This document shows, one piece after another, positions 15,816 through 24,411 of a stretch of 38,518 nt of DNA. The notes beneath the pieces were generated by a model. The model searched no databases. It was not told where the DNA came from and saw only the letters and a program-made list of their open reading frames with translations. The first letter of the stretch is position 1. The number at the start of each line of letters is the position of its first letter. The stretch is from NCBI GenBank assembly GCA_964411065.1, contig CAYPJO010000011.1, positions 1 through 38,518 of the forward strand, written 5' to 3'. The stretch is from DYHD01 sp964411065. Lineage in GTDB: Bacteria; Nitrospirota; Thermodesulfovibrionia; Thermodesulfovibrionales; Dissulfurispiraceae. Made by a program: the position numbers and the translations under genes.

Positions 15816-17562
15816 GGTTCTATATGTTGATCTCTCGAAGAAAAAATTTTATATAGAACGAAGAGATGACCTTTTTAGTAAATTTATCGGTGGCTCTGGC
15901 GTAGCAATTCAACTATTAAAAGAGGAATGTCCCCAGGGTACCGACCCACTAAGTCCTGAAAATCCAATAATCTTTTCTGTAGGACACCTTACAGGATTAT
16001 TCCCTCTAGCTTCAAAAACTGTAGCCATGTTTAAGTCTCCTCATACAGGCAATCTTGGCGAAAGTCATGCTGGTGGCAGGAGTGCAATATCTATAAGGAT
16101 GGCAGGTTATGGAGCTATAGTAATAAAGGGAGCGAGTTTAAGACCTTGCTACATAACAGTAGATGGTGATAAGGTCTATTTCAGAGATGCCTCTACCCTA
16201 TGGGGAATGAGAAGCAGTATTACAGCAGGGCGCTTGATCAGAGCAAATGAGCGTTCCTCTGGATTCAGAACTATTATGAGAATAGGCTTAGCTGGTGAAA
16301 GGCTGATCCCTTTTGCATGCGTTACAACTGAAACTTATCGCCATTTTGGTAGACTTGGACTCGGTGCTGTTTTTGGTAGCAAGAAGCTGAAGGCAGTAGT
16401 TGTGATAGGCAAGACATCTTTGCCAGTTGTAGATAAAAAAGAGTACTCAAAGATTTATGATTTAATATTTAAGACTGCTACAGAATCACCTTTAATGAAA
16501 AAGTATCATGAAATCGGCACATCCATGAATGTCCTTGCCCTGAATGAATCTAATGGTCTACCTACAAGAAATCTCAAGGATGCCAAATTTGAGGGCGCTG
16601 AAATAATTTCTGGCGAAAAGGTTGCAGAGGGATATCTGGGTAAACGTCTTGCCTGTGCTCATTGTCCTGTGGCATGCATCCATATAGCCTCTTTGAGAGA
16701 ACCCTATGAAGAGGAGCCATTTTTTTATAAAACTACGATGGTAGGGTATGATTATGAATTGCTTTATGCAGTTGGTTCAATGTTAGGAGGATCTGATGTC
16801 AGAAGTTTGTTGAAAATGCTCGATAGGATCGAGGCTTATGGACTGGATTGTATAAGTACAGGAGTTGTTCTTTCATGGGCTACTGAATGTTTTGAAAAAG
16901 GTATTATCTCTGAGAGAGAAACAAAGGGGATACGGCTTGTTTGGGGAGATTATGAGAGCTATATTGAGGCAGTAAGGATGTTAGTGGAACAACCCAACGA
17001 ATTCTATAAGGCACTCTCAATGGGTGTAGAATACGCTTCAAACATTTATGGAGGTAAAGATTTCGCTCTTGCTTTTGGTGGCAATGAGATGCCAGGCTAT
17101 CATACAGGTCCATCTGCGCATGTAGGAATTTTGATAGGTGCAAGACACAGCCATCTCGACAATGGAGGGTATTCTTTTGATAAAAAGCTTATGGTAAATA
17201 AAAACTTGTTGCATGCAGAAATTGCTGATGCTTTGGTAACTGAGGAGCAATGGAGACAGATTCTGTCGAGTTTAGTTATATGTTTTTTTGCAAGAGAAAT
17301 ATACAAACCTGAGGTTGTCAGGGAGGCTTTAAAAATAGCTGGGCTTGAATTATCCCTTGAGGAAATTAATAGCATCGGTAGAAGCATTTACGCTGAAAAG
17401 TACAGATTTAAGCTTAGAGAGGGGTTCAATTTTGAGAATCTTAGGATTCCAAAAAGGATATTTGAGACTCTATCCTCTGCTGGGATCATCGAAGAAGCAA
17501 ATTTTAAATCTCTATTAGATACAGTTAAGGCAAAGATTCTTGCCGAGGTTAAATTGGACTGA
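15790..17562 (+). CDS. Tungsten-type aldehyde:ferredoxin oxidoreductase family catalytic subunit
   Basis: A 590-residue protein using the internal ATG (MEKHSYLNKVLYVDL), which begins with the family's first beta strand; an in-frame ATG farther upstream would only add a basic tail inside the ferredoxin gene. The [4Fe-4S] ligands are Cys289, Cys292, Cys296 (CAHCPVAC) and Cys498 (VICFFAR), almost the same numbering as in Pyrococcus furiosus AOR. Pterin-binding features include FSVGHLTGLFP, SHAGGRSAISIRMAGY and EAYGLDCISTG. AOR enzymes interconvert aldehydes and acids using W- or Mo-bis-pyranopterin. The substrate cannot be told from sequence. No AorC-like flavoprotein subunit is next to it, so ferredoxin is the likely electron acceptor. 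Confidence 0.92.
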   Translation: MEKHSYLNKVLYVDLSKKKFYIERRDDLFSKFIGGSGVAIQLLKEECPQGTDPLSPENPIIFSVGHLTGLFPLASKTVAMFKSPHTGNLGESHAGGRSAISIRMAGYGAIVIKGASLRPCYITVDGDKVYFRDASTLWGMRSSITAGRLIRANERSSGFRTIMRIGLAGERLIPFACVTTETYRHFGRLGLGAVFGSKKLKAVVVIGKTSLPVVDKKEYSKIYDLIFKTATESPLMKKYHEIGTSMNVLALNESNGLPTRNLKDAKFEGAEIISGEKVAEGYLGKRLACAHCPVACIHIASLREPYEEEPFFYKTTMVGYDYELLYAVGSMLGGSDVRSLLKMLDRIEAYGLDCISTGVVLSWATECFEKGIISERETKGIRLVWGDYESYIEAVRMLVEQPNEFYKALSMGVEYASNIYGGKDFALAFGGNEMPGYHTGPSAHVGILIGARHSHLDNGGYSFDKKLMVNKNLLHAEIADALVTEEQWRQILSSLVICFFAREIYKPEVVREALKIAGLELSLEEINSIGRSIYAEKYRFKLREGFNFENLRIPKRIFETLSSAGIIEEANFKSLLDTVKAKILAEVKLD

Positions 17563-18425
17563 TGCGCCAGCCTGAGTTTAGATTAGGTGTCCATACGTCA
17601 ATCTCTGGTGGGTTGCATCTATCTGTTGAAAGGGCAAAAAGGCTTGGTTGTACAACTATGCAGGTTTTTTCTCACAATCCAAGGCGATGGGATATGGGCA
17701 GTTTTTCAGAAGAAGAGATAGCTCTTTTCAAAAAACTAAGAAAACTATATGATATCAGACCTCTCTACATCCATGCTTCTTATCTTATTAATTTATGTAG
17801 CTCCAATGAAAATATTTTTGAAAGGTCAATATCTCTGCTTATAAGAGAGTTAGAGACTTTGATTTTATTGGATGCCGATTATATAGTTTTGCATCCAGGA
17901 GGTTCTTCCAAAGAAAGTTTAACAATTGTTCTAAGTAGATTCTTTAAAGGGTTAGAGAAGACTGCTATAAAAGGCAGTTTCAAGGGGAGGATTCTGATCG
18001 AAAATACAGCAGGAAGTCGAGGCGATATAGCTGTGGAGATCAAAGATCTTGCTTATATTTTAGATAATGATAGTTCTGGGTTAGTGGGAGGCTTTTGTTT
18101 AGATACTTGTCATGCCTATGCAGCAGGTTATGATCTAACTAAGGGAGAGGAGCTTGCAAGGTTGATAAGGGAGATTAAATATTATATAGGTGAGGATAAA
18201 ATAAAGCTGGTTCACCTTAATGATTCTAAGAAGCCTTTTAGATCAAACATTGATAGACATGAGCACATTGGCAAAGGTTACATTGGGATGGAACACTTCA
18301 GAATTTTTTTAAAAAATTTTATCTCTACTAAGATGCCCATTATCTTGGAAACACCGACAAAAAGTGATATGGATGATTTAAGGAATTTGAAAGTTGTCAA
18401 GAGACTTATAGCAAAGGAGGGATAA
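17562..18425 (+). CDS. nfo: Endonuclease IV (AP endonuclease)
   Basis: A 287-residue TIM-barrel DNA repair enzyme that cleaves 5' to abasic sites. Family blocks are LGVHTSISGGL, IHASYLINL, VLHPGGS, ENTAGS, GFCLDTCHAYAAGYD, LVHLNDSK and DRHEHIGKGYIG, together giving the His, Glu and Asp ligands of the trinuclear zinc site. The ATG overlaps the stop of the oxidoreductase gene (TGATG), so it is cotranscribed although unrelated in function. It converges on the cinA-type gene with an 8-base gap. Confidence 0.96.
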   Translation: MRQPEFRLGVHTSISGGLHLSVERAKRLGCTTMQVFSHNPRRWDMGSFSEEEIALFKKLRKLYDIRPLYIHASYLINLCSSNENIFERSISLLIRELETLILLDADYIVLHPGGSSKESLTIVLSRFFKGLEKTAIKGSFKGRILIENTAGSRGDIAVEIKDLAYILDNDSSGLVGGFCLDTCHAYAAGYDLTKGEELARLIREIKYYIGEDKIKLVHLNDSKKPFRSNIDRHEHIGKGYIGMEHFRIFLKNFISTKMPIILETPTKSDMDDLRNLKVVKRLIAKEG

Positions 18426-18433
18426 AAGGATTT

Positions 18434-19180
18434 TTATTCTATTTTATGAATTATATTTTCTGGAATCAAACTTAAAAGTTCTTTCATAGCTAAATTTAGT
18501 TTTTCTTCTGACTTAGATTCTAAGCTGACAATTACTTTAAAGTCAGGATTATCAATGATTGGATAAGAACCTATCGGTACTTCTGGATATTTTAATGAGA
18601 TGGCAGTTAAAGATTCAGCAATAGATGATTCATTAGCAGTTAGAAAGATTTTTTTGTATAAGAAAGATGAACAACGAAAACGCTCTTTTATCGCGAGGAA
18701 TTTCTTCTTCATTAAGCTTGGAATGCCTGGGAGTATGACTATGTTCCTAAAGAGTATTGTTGGCAAAGAATCGACTTCTGTATAAATTAGTTCAGACCCC
18801 TCTGGTACAAGAGCCATCTTTAATACAAAGTCATTAAAGGAGTCACCATATTTCTTTCTTAACACTTCTAATATAGAGTGATCAAGTTTAAGAGGTACTC
18901 TAAAAGATTTAGAGATGGCTTCTATTGTTAAGTCGTCATGGGTAGGTCCGATACCGCCACAGGTAAAGACATAATCATAATGTTTTGAAAAAAATAAAAC
19001 TTCTTCACCTATGACTTTGATATCGTCAGGTATAATACAAACACGTTGAAGACTGATGCCAAGAGATCTCAACTCTGAAATAAGAAAATCTGAGTTAATA
19101 TCTTGTACTTTTCCAGAAAGGATCTCGTTTCCTATAATAAGAATACAAGCACTCTTCGTGATTATCTTCTCAAAATCCAT
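18434..19180 (-). CDS. CinA N-terminal / molybdopterin-binding (MoCF) domain protein
   Basis: A 248-residue protein with the MoCF_biosynth fold: ACILIIGNEILSGKVQDINS, DYVFTCGGIGPTHDDLTIEA and VILPGIPSLMKKKF (as IVILPGIPSLM). These are the blocks of the N-terminal domain of CinA. The C-terminal NMN-deamidase domain of full CinA is absent; a short alpha-beta region (about 170-248) follows instead. In full CinA this domain is reported to act as an ADP-ribose/CoA-type pyrophosphatase. A molybdopterin role is not implied by the name alone. It lies 30 bases downstream of pyrC. Confidence 0.9.
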   Translation of the reverse strand: MDFEKIITKSACILIIGNEILSGKVQDINSDFLISELRSLGISLQRVCIIPDDIKVIGEEVLFFSKHYDYVFTCGGIGPTHDDLTIEAISKSFRVPLKLDHSILEVLRKKYGDSFNDFVLKMALVPEGSELIYTEVDSLPTILFRNIVILPGIPSLMKKKFLAIKERFRCSSFLYKKIFLTANESSIAESLTAISLKYPEVPIGSYPIIDNPDFKVIVSLESKSEEKLNLAMKELLSLIPENIIHKIE

Positions 19181-19210
19181 CTACTGTAAGAGGTTGCTAT
19201 TTTGGGTGAG

Positions 19211-20533
19211 TTAATAAAAATTTATCCATTCATAGACTTTCCCACGACAGATTGTTATAATTGGGATTCCCTTTAAAGTCATATTAATGAATGGAGTATT
19301 TTTACCTAAAGAGATAAATTTATCAGGATTTACCTGCCACTCCTTGTTGAGATCCAAGATAACCAACTCTGCATCAGATCCGATCTTTAAAGTTCCCTTT
19401 TCAATGTTTAATATCTTGGCTGGGAGTAAAGCCATTCTCTCAACAAGCTTATATAAAGTGATTACCCCCTCATGAACAAGCTTCAATGAGAGAGATAATG
19501 CCGTCTCAAGTCCTGAGATACCAAAAGGAGCTTTGTCGAACTCTTGCAATTTTTCATCTCTATGATGGGGAGCATGATCTGTAGCAATTACGTCAATCGT
19601 TCCATCGGCTATAGCTTCTTTTATGGCTATAATATCCGCTTCTGTTCTTAGAGGTGGATTAACTTTTGCATTAGTGTTATAACCTTTAACTGTTTCTTCT
19701 GTTAAAGTGAAATAATGGGGGCATGTTTCAGAGGTTAATTCTATACCTTCTTTTTTAGCTCTTCTAATGAGTTGGACAGAACCTTTTGTTGATACATGAG
19801 CTATATGCAGCTTACCTTTTGTAAGTTTAGCGAGTAAAATATCTCTTGCTACCATAATTTCTTCTGCAAAAGAGGGAATCCCTTTGAGCCCAAGTAAAGT
19901 AGAGAGATTGCCTTCGTTCATTACGCCGTTATCAGAAAGATATATATCTTCAGCATGGGAAATAATAGGAACGTTGAAAGGTCTACAATACTCAAGGGCT
20001 CTCCTCATTATAAGGCTGTTCATAACAGGTCTACCATCATCTGAGAAAGCTACAGCCCCTGCTTCTGCCATCATTCCTAATTCTGCGAGTTCCTCACCCA
20101 TTGATTTCTTAGTTATAGCACCAATCGGCAAAACAGAACAGAAACCTTCCTCTTGAGATTTTTTAATTATATAGTTTGTTACAACATCATTATCATTAAT
20201 TGGATCAGTATTAGGCATAGCGCAAACAGTAGTAAAACCGCCTTTAATAGCAGCGTTAGTCCCAGTTCTAATGTTTTCTTTATATTCATATCCAGGGTCC
20301 CTTAGATGGGCGTGCATATCAATTAGACCAGGCAGGATATACAATCCAGAAGCATCAAGGATCTTAATAGTAGGATCTTTCTTAAAAGAACTAATCTCTT
20401 TATGACCTTTTGTATTTTTTTGATTATATAACCAGATTTGCTTAATCTTTTTATTCTCGATCAGTATATCTCCTTTACAGTCTATTTCTTGTGATGGATC
20501 AACAATATGACCATTCTCAATGAGTATTCTCAT
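19211..20533 (-). CDS. pyrC: Dihydroorotase
   Basis: A 440-residue class I dihydroorotase, which closes carbamoyl-aspartate to dihydroorotate in pyrimidine synthesis. The amidohydrolase barrel motifs are LPGLIDMHAHLRDPGYEYKE (metal-binding HxH), ISHAED, LHIAHVST and VIATDHAPHHRDEK. The C-terminal small beta domain includes KGTLKIGSDAELVILD. There is no adjacent pyrB. The ATG at 20533 lies 10 bases after a 16-base tandem duplication. Confidence 0.96.
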   Translation of the reverse strand: MRILIENGHIVDPSQEIDCKGDILIENKKIKQIWLYNQKNTKGHKEISSFKKDPTIKILDASGLYILPGLIDMHAHLRDPGYEYKENIRTGTNAAIKGGFTTVCAMPNTDPINDNDVVTNYIIKKSQEEGFCSVLPIGAITKKSMGEELAELGMMAEAGAVAFSDDGRPVMNSLIMRRALEYCRPFNVPIISHAEDIYLSDNGVMNEGNLSTLLGLKGIPSFAEEIMVARDILLAKLTKGKLHIAHVSTKGSVQLIRRAKKEGIELTSETCPHYFTLTEETVKGYNTNAKVNPPLRTEADIIAIKEAIADGTIDVIATDHAPHHRDEKLQEFDKAPFGISGLETALSLSLKLVHEGVITLYKLVERMALLPAKILNIEKGTLKIGSDAELVILDLNKEWQVNPDKFISLGKNTPFINMTLKGIPIITICRGKVYEWINFY

Positions 20534-20543
20534 GTTAATGCTC

Positions 20544-20575
20544 GTATCTTTTGCTATAAGTATCTTTTGCTATAA
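20544..20575. repeat. Perfect 16-bp tandem duplication upstream of pyrC
   Basis: The unit GTATCTTTTGCTATAA occurs twice head to tail at 20544-20559 and 20560-20575 with no mismatch. It fills most of the 57-base gap between ychF and pyrC. Because no mismatch has accumulated it is probably a recent slippage or duplication event. Confidence 0.95.
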
Positions 20576-20590
20576 ATAGTTCACTAAAAA

Positions 20591-21688
20591 TTATACATTA
20601 AATCTAAAATTTATGATATCTCCATCTTTAACTTCATAAGATTTACCTTCTAACCTTATTAGCCCTTTTTCTTTTGCTTTTACCATGCTCTTTAACGATA
20701 TAAAGGTTTCAAAATTAATCACTTCCGCCTTAATAAAACCACGTTCCATATCGGAATGGACTTTGCCGGCTGCCTTTAAAGCATTCGTCCCCTTCTTAAT
20801 AGTCCAGGCTCTTAATTCATTGTTATTGACAGTTATAAATGATATTAAACCGAGGAGATCGTAACATGTCTTTATTAGCTTGTACATCGCAGATTCATGA
20901 ATACCTAAATCATCTAAAAAGACTTTTTTAACCTCTGGTTCTAACCTGGCTAACTCTATCTCAATGGTCCCACAAAGACTTAAGATCTTAACTTTATCAG
21001 GGAATCCCTTTTTAAGGTAATATCTCTCCACCTCTTTCTGAACTTCCCTTATTTTGCCTGAATTTAAATCCTTTTCGCTAATATTTAATACTACTATCTC
21101 AGGTTTTATGGATGTAAATTGTAAATGTCTGAGGTTTTTTAATTCCTCTTCAGAAAAAGAAAGATTTCTCAAAGGGTTTTCTGCTTCCAGAGACTCTTTG
21201 CATTTTAGTAAGATCTTTTTTTCAACTTCATCAGTCTTTTTGCCCTTTTTCAAAGCTTCATTTATCCTTTCCAATCTTTTCTCAACAAGGTCGAGATCAT
21301 GGAACAGTATCTCCTCTTCAAAGATGTTTATGTCTCTTATAACGTCTATGCTCTCAAAAGGATGGGGTATGTCTACATTCTCAAAAGCTCTTACTACTTG
21401 AACAATTGCGTCTGAGTCTTTTATGAATTCGAATACTTTTAGTTTTTGAGCTGAGTCCTTAAGATTTAGACCTATATAATCGATATATTCTACTGTAGCA
21501 AAAATTGTCTTAGTAGGTTTGAGGATTTCTGAGAGTTTATCTAATCTTTGATCAGGCACTCTGACAATTCCTTGAATTGGGTTCCCTGAGGTGCTATAAA
21601 ATTGTGTTGTTTCAATGTTTTTCCCGGTCAAGGCGTTAAAAATTGTAGTTTTACCAGAGTTAGGTAGACCTGTGATTAAGATTCTCAT
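20591..21688 (-). CDS. ychF: YchF/OLA1-type P-loop ATPase
   Basis: A 365-residue Obg-like P-loop NTPase. Walker A is GLPNSGKT (7-14). After G3 (VEYIDYIGL), the base-recognition motif reads VLNISEKD in place of the GTPase NKxD, the NxxE-type change that gives YchF proteins ATP preference. A coiled-coil insertion (about 130-185) is followed by a TGS-like C-terminus (GKSYEVKDGDIINFRF). YchF associates with ribosomes and stress responses. The family's central motif FFTVGPKEVRAW appears here as FITVNNNELRAW, slightly divergent. The 5' end follows the small unknown gene by 7 bases. Confidence 0.93.
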   Translation of the reverse strand: MRILITGLPNSGKTTIFNALTGKNIETTQFYSTSGNPIQGIVRVPDQRLDKLSEILKPTKTIFATVEYIDYIGLNLKDSAQKLKVFEFIKDSDAIVQVVRAFENVDIPHPFESIDVIRDINIFEEEILFHDLDLVEKRLERINEALKKGKKTDEVEKKILLKCKESLEAENPLRNLSFSEEELKNLRHLQFTSIKPEIVVLNISEKDLNSGKIREVQKEVERYYLKKGFPDKVKILSLCGTIEIELARLEPEVKKVFLDDLGIHESAMYKLIKTCYDLLGLISFITVNNNELRAWTIKKGTNALKAAGKVHSDMERGFIKAEVINFETFISLKSMVKAKEKGLIRLEGKSYEVKDGDIINFRFNV

Positions 21689-21695
21689 TAATTAT

Positions 21696-21974
21696 TTAAA
21701 AAAGTTGTATTCTTTTTTCTTTAGAATAATTTTTAATGATTATGACAGCATTATGTAACCTTTGTAATCTCATGTTCCTATGTCTTATCTTTTGGATCTC
21801 ATTGTATGGAAAGGGTTCGCTTCTTACTTCAATCTGTTTTTGATTAATTGTTTTTAGAAGGTTTTTGAGTCCTACCTTATCAAATTGCTTTAGAAAAAGT
21901 GGATTGACGGTAATGAATCCTTCTGAGATATCATTTACAATAGTCTTAAGGTTCTTTATCCCCTGTTCTTTCAT
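21696..21974 (-). CDS. Small basic protein of unknown function between tatC and ychF
   Basis: I do not recognise this 92-residue protein. The start MKEQGIKNLK at 21974 is preferred because AGAGGAA lies upstream at normal distance and it falls one base after the tatC stop; an ATG at 22022 would run into tatC. The protein is soluble, without cysteine, rich in Lys, Ile, Asn and Arg, with a basic C-terminal region (IQKIRHRNMRLQRLHNAVII). Tight packing between two conserved genes suggests it is real. Confidence 0.65.
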   Translation of the reverse strand: MKEQGIKNLKTIVNDISEGFITVNPLFLKQFDKVGLKNLLKTINQKQIEVRSEPFPYNEIQKIRHRNMRLQRLHNAVIIIKNYSKEKRIQLF

Positions 21975-21975
21975 A

Positions 21976-22761
21976 TTAATTAGAGGTTTCCTCTTTTCTT
22001 CTAAATATTTTTGAGAGCCCAACCCCTATCTCATAAAGAATAATAATGGGTAAAGCCATTAAGCTCTGATTAAAAGCATCTGGTGTTGGTGTCAAAATTG
22101 CTGCTAAAATGAATGCTATTAATATAGCATATTTTCTGTTTTTTGCAAGAAATTCTGGTGTAACTATTCCTAATTTTGTAAGAAAAATTATTACTAAAGG
22201 TAGTTCAAAGATCAAGCCAAAAGCGATTATGAATTTTAAACAAAAATCAACATACAATCCCACTGACAACATGGGCATCAAAACGTCACTTATTCTATAA
22301 GCAAGGAGAAAGCTAATGGCATAGGGCAATACCACAAAGAAACAGAAAAGTACTCCTATTAAAAATAGGAAAGTAGCAGAGACAACAAAAGGTAAAAGAT
22401 ATTTTTTTTCATGCTCTAATAATCCTGGTGATACAAATCGCCATATCTGCAAGAGAAGAATAGGAAGAGATAGAATTATACCTGAAACGATAGAGATCTT
22501 TATGCTCATCCATAGTGCTTCTGCAGGCGCTAAGAACACAAGTTTAGTGCCTTCAAGTTTATCATGAGGTATAACTTTAAGATAGGGGTTATCGAAGGAT
22601 AAAACAAGATTATATTTAAGTGGAAAAATTATAAGAGTAAAGATATCCTTAGCGAAACTAAAAGAAACTATGAAGGCAACCAAAAAGGCAATTAAAGAAA
22701 TAATAATTCTTTTTCTTAGTTCTCCCAGATGCTCAGTAATGGGGAGTTTCTCATCTTCCAT
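21976..22761 (-). CDS. tatC: Sec-independent translocase subunit TatC
   Basis: A 261-residue membrane protein with six predicted helices. It opens with the diagnostic ITEHLGELRKRIIISLIAF and has the periplasmic loop and helix pattern of TatC, including FGLIFELPLVIIFLTKLGIVTPEFL and AAILTPTPDAFNQSLMALPIIILYEIGV. TatC recognises twin-arginine signal peptides. It overlaps the TatA/B gene by 11 bases. A candidate client in this window is the Rieske protein (RRNFLKK). Confidence 0.97.
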   Translation of the reverse strand: MEDEKLPITEHLGELRKRIIISLIAFLVAFIVSFSFAKDIFTLIIFPLKYNLVLSFDNPYLKVIPHDKLEGTKLVFLAPAEALWMSIKISIVSGIILSLPILLLQIWRFVSPGLLEHEKKYLLPFVVSATFLFLIGVLFCFFVVLPYAISFLLAYRISDVLMPMLSVGLYVDFCLKFIIAFGLIFELPLVIIFLTKLGIVTPEFLAKNRKYAILIAFILAAILTPTPDAFNQSLMALPIIILYEIGVGLSKIFRRKEETSN

Positions 22762-23125
22762 CTACCAATTGCCTTTTTGAAGTGTTATTTCTTGTCTCTG
22801 AGACTTCAGAAGAAATATCCTGAGGTTTTTGATTGGACAATGTTTTTCCACTATTATGAGCTTCTCTATCCCCTTTTCTCTCGGAATCTTTGAGTCCATT
22901 CATAGAGAGGTTGGTATTTTTGTAAACATCGTTTTTAAAAGAGATAGTGGGTTTGAGTTCTTGGAATTCAGAGTCGATTTGCTCTTTCACATTCGCCATA
23001 GATTGCCGAAGATGTCTCAAAGCCTTTCCTAACGATAAAGCAAGTTCAGGAAGTTTTTTAGGTCCAAAGATTAGTAGGGCAACTATAAAGATCACAATGA
23101 GCTCTTGCAAACCTAAGTCAAACAT
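22751..23125 (-). CDS. TatA/TatB-family translocase subunit
   Basis: A 124-residue protein starting at MFDLGLQELIVI; an ATG 18 bases upstream overlaps the promoter and is unlikely. One membrane helix (about 4-20) leads to the hinge FGPKKLPELALSLGKALRHLR, an amphipathic helix, and a hydrophilic tail of about 75 residues. MFDLG and the long tail favour TatB, while the FGPKKLPEL hinge is shared by both. No second TatA/B gene is visible, so it may serve both roles or a TatA may lie elsewhere. The start codon is 6 bases from an extended -10 promoter. Confidence 0.93.
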   Translation of the reverse strand: MFDLGLQELIVIFIVALLIFGPKKLPELALSLGKALRHLRQSMANVKEQIDSEFQELKPTISFKNDVYKNTNLSMNGLKDSERKGDREAHNSGKTLSNQKPQDISSEVSETRNNTSKRQLVDGR

Positions 23126-23131
23126 TAATAA

Positions 23132-23140
23132 ATTATAACA
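23132..23140 (-). promoter_or_regulatory. Extended -10 promoter of the tat operon
   Basis: On the minus strand TGTTATAAT is a perfect extended -10. Only 6 bases separate it from the ATG at 23125, so transcription should begin at or next to the start codon (leaderless message). No purine-rich ribosome site is present between them. Confidence 0.55.
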
Positions 23141-23165
23141 CACTTCATGATTATAACGCTGATTC

Positions 23166-23262
23166 CGAATTGCCTCATCAAAATCTAAATAAAATACTGT
23201 AGCATTTGCTGGATGAAGATATCATTCAAGGGAGACGAAAATAGGGGGATTCCAAAAAATTC
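23166..23262 (-). repeat. Dispersed repeat, right copy (inverted relative to 214-308)
   Basis: Read on the minus strand this matches 214-308 over about 95 bases, with the 38 bases nearest the promoter identical but for one. The minus strand encodes ATVFYLDFDEAIR in the same frame as the left copy, with a TGA farther upstream where the left copy has TGG. The element ends 25 bases before the extended -10 of the tat operon. Confidence 0.85.
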
Positions 23263-23437
23263 TTAAACTTTTTAAGGTAAAGGTTGGGGTTCACGATGAA
23301 TTAATAGTAGATTTGCGGAGTAGACACAATTTTCTTGACAAGTCCCGAGGATACAGTCTCCTTATAAATTTCAAATTTTTACACAAAGAATTAACATTTA
23401 CGCATTCAGATAACAGATGACTTATAAATAATTTTTA

Positions 23438-23446
23438 TGTTATCAT
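23438..23446 (+). promoter_or_regulatory. Extended -10 promoter of the LysR-type gene
   Basis: TGTTATCAT fits an extended -10 with one change from TATAAT. Six bases (TAAGGC) separate it from the ATG at 23453, the same geometry as the tat promoter, and suggest a leaderless message. Confidence 0.45.
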
Positions 23447-23452
23447 TAAGGC

Positions 23453-24370
23453 ATGGGTTTAGAGGATCATAAGCTAAAGGTCTTTTGTACTGTTGCTGAG
23501 ACAAAAAGCTTCTCTAAAACTTCAGAAATAGTCCATTTAACTCAACCAGCTGTAAGTTTACAAATCCAGACACTGGAAGAGTATTTTGAGACGAAATTAT
23601 TTGACAGAACAAGTAATACAATTACTCTTTCCCCTGCTGGTGAGGTCTTATATAAATATGCAAAATATATACTTGCTCTTTATTCAGCTGCAGAAAAAGA
23701 GATAGGTAAAATCACTGGGCATACAAAGGGCAGTGTTATAATTGGTGCTGGCACAACTATAGGGAATTACGTTCTGCCAAGTGTTATACTTGACCTTAAA
23801 AAACAATATCCAAAAATGAAAATAACTGTATTTATAGAGAACACTAAAAAGATAATGGAATTACTTAATACAGGAGCCATCGAGTTTGGTCTTGTAGAAG
23901 GTGAGATGTCTAAATATAAAGTAACTCTTGAACCTCTGATAGAAGATGAACTCTTTGTTATAGTGTCACCTACTCACCCTTGGGCGAAAAAAAAGATTAT
24001 TTCCCTTACAGAATTGACAAAAGAGCCTTTTATTTTTAGGGAAGAGGGCTCAGGTACAAGACAGATCACTGAAAAATACCTTTCCTCTCGTGGTCTGAAA
24101 ATTAAAGACTTAAATATAGCTCTAACCTTAGGAAGTACTGAATCTATAAAAGAAGCTATTGAAAATGGCTTAGGTGTCTCGATTTTATCAAAATGGGTTG
24201 TCAGAAAAGAGGTAAAATGTGGTAATCTTGTTGCAGTTGGACTAAAAGAAGGTAGAATAACGAGACAGTTCTATTTGGTAATGAATAAAAATGCGATTAT
24301 TTCTCACTCTGTGGCAGAATTCCTCTCATTTATTAAATCTTACACTTATGAAAGGCTTCTTAAAGAATAA
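23453..24370 (+). CDS. LysR-type regulator, probably selenium-associated
   Basis: A 305-residue LysR protein. The N-terminal helix-turn-helix (about 1-65) has FCTVAETKSFSKTSEIVHLTQPAVSLQIQTLEEYFETKLFDR, and the effector domain (about 90-295) resembles CysB/CysL-type binding folds with EGSGTRQITEKYL. A named family of selenium-metabolism-associated LysR regulators exists in anaerobes that make selenoproteins. The convergent neighbour is selD, 41 bases away, which makes that assignment attractive. The assignment rests on context plus overall similarity that I recall, not on a computed match. The ligand is unknown. Confidence 0.85.
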   Translation: MGLEDHKLKVFCTVAETKSFSKTSEIVHLTQPAVSLQIQTLEEYFETKLFDRTSNTITLSPAGEVLYKYAKYILALYSAAEKEIGKITGHTKGSVIIGAGTTIGNYVLPSVILDLKKQYPKMKITVFIENTKKIMELLNTGAIEFGLVEGEMSKYKVTLEPLIEDELFVIVSPTHPWAKKKIISLTELTKEPFIFREEGSGTRQITEKYLSSRGLKIKDLNIALTLGSTESIKEAIENGLGVSILSKWVVRKEVKCGNLVAVGLKEGRITRQFYLVMNKNAIISHSVAEFLSFIKSYTYERLLKE

Positions 24371-24411
24371 ACATCTTTAGATCTTAAAAAAATTTTCGTC
24401 TATCAAGGAGT

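Larger units (their letters stand above)
23126..23452. other. Divergent promoter region with second repeat copy
   Basis: The gap separates tatA/B (minus) from the LysR gene (plus). It holds the right copy of the dispersed repeat (23166-23262) and one extended -10 promoter at each end. I see no further gene. Bases 23263-23430 are AT-rich without a clear hairpin. Confidence 0.65.
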
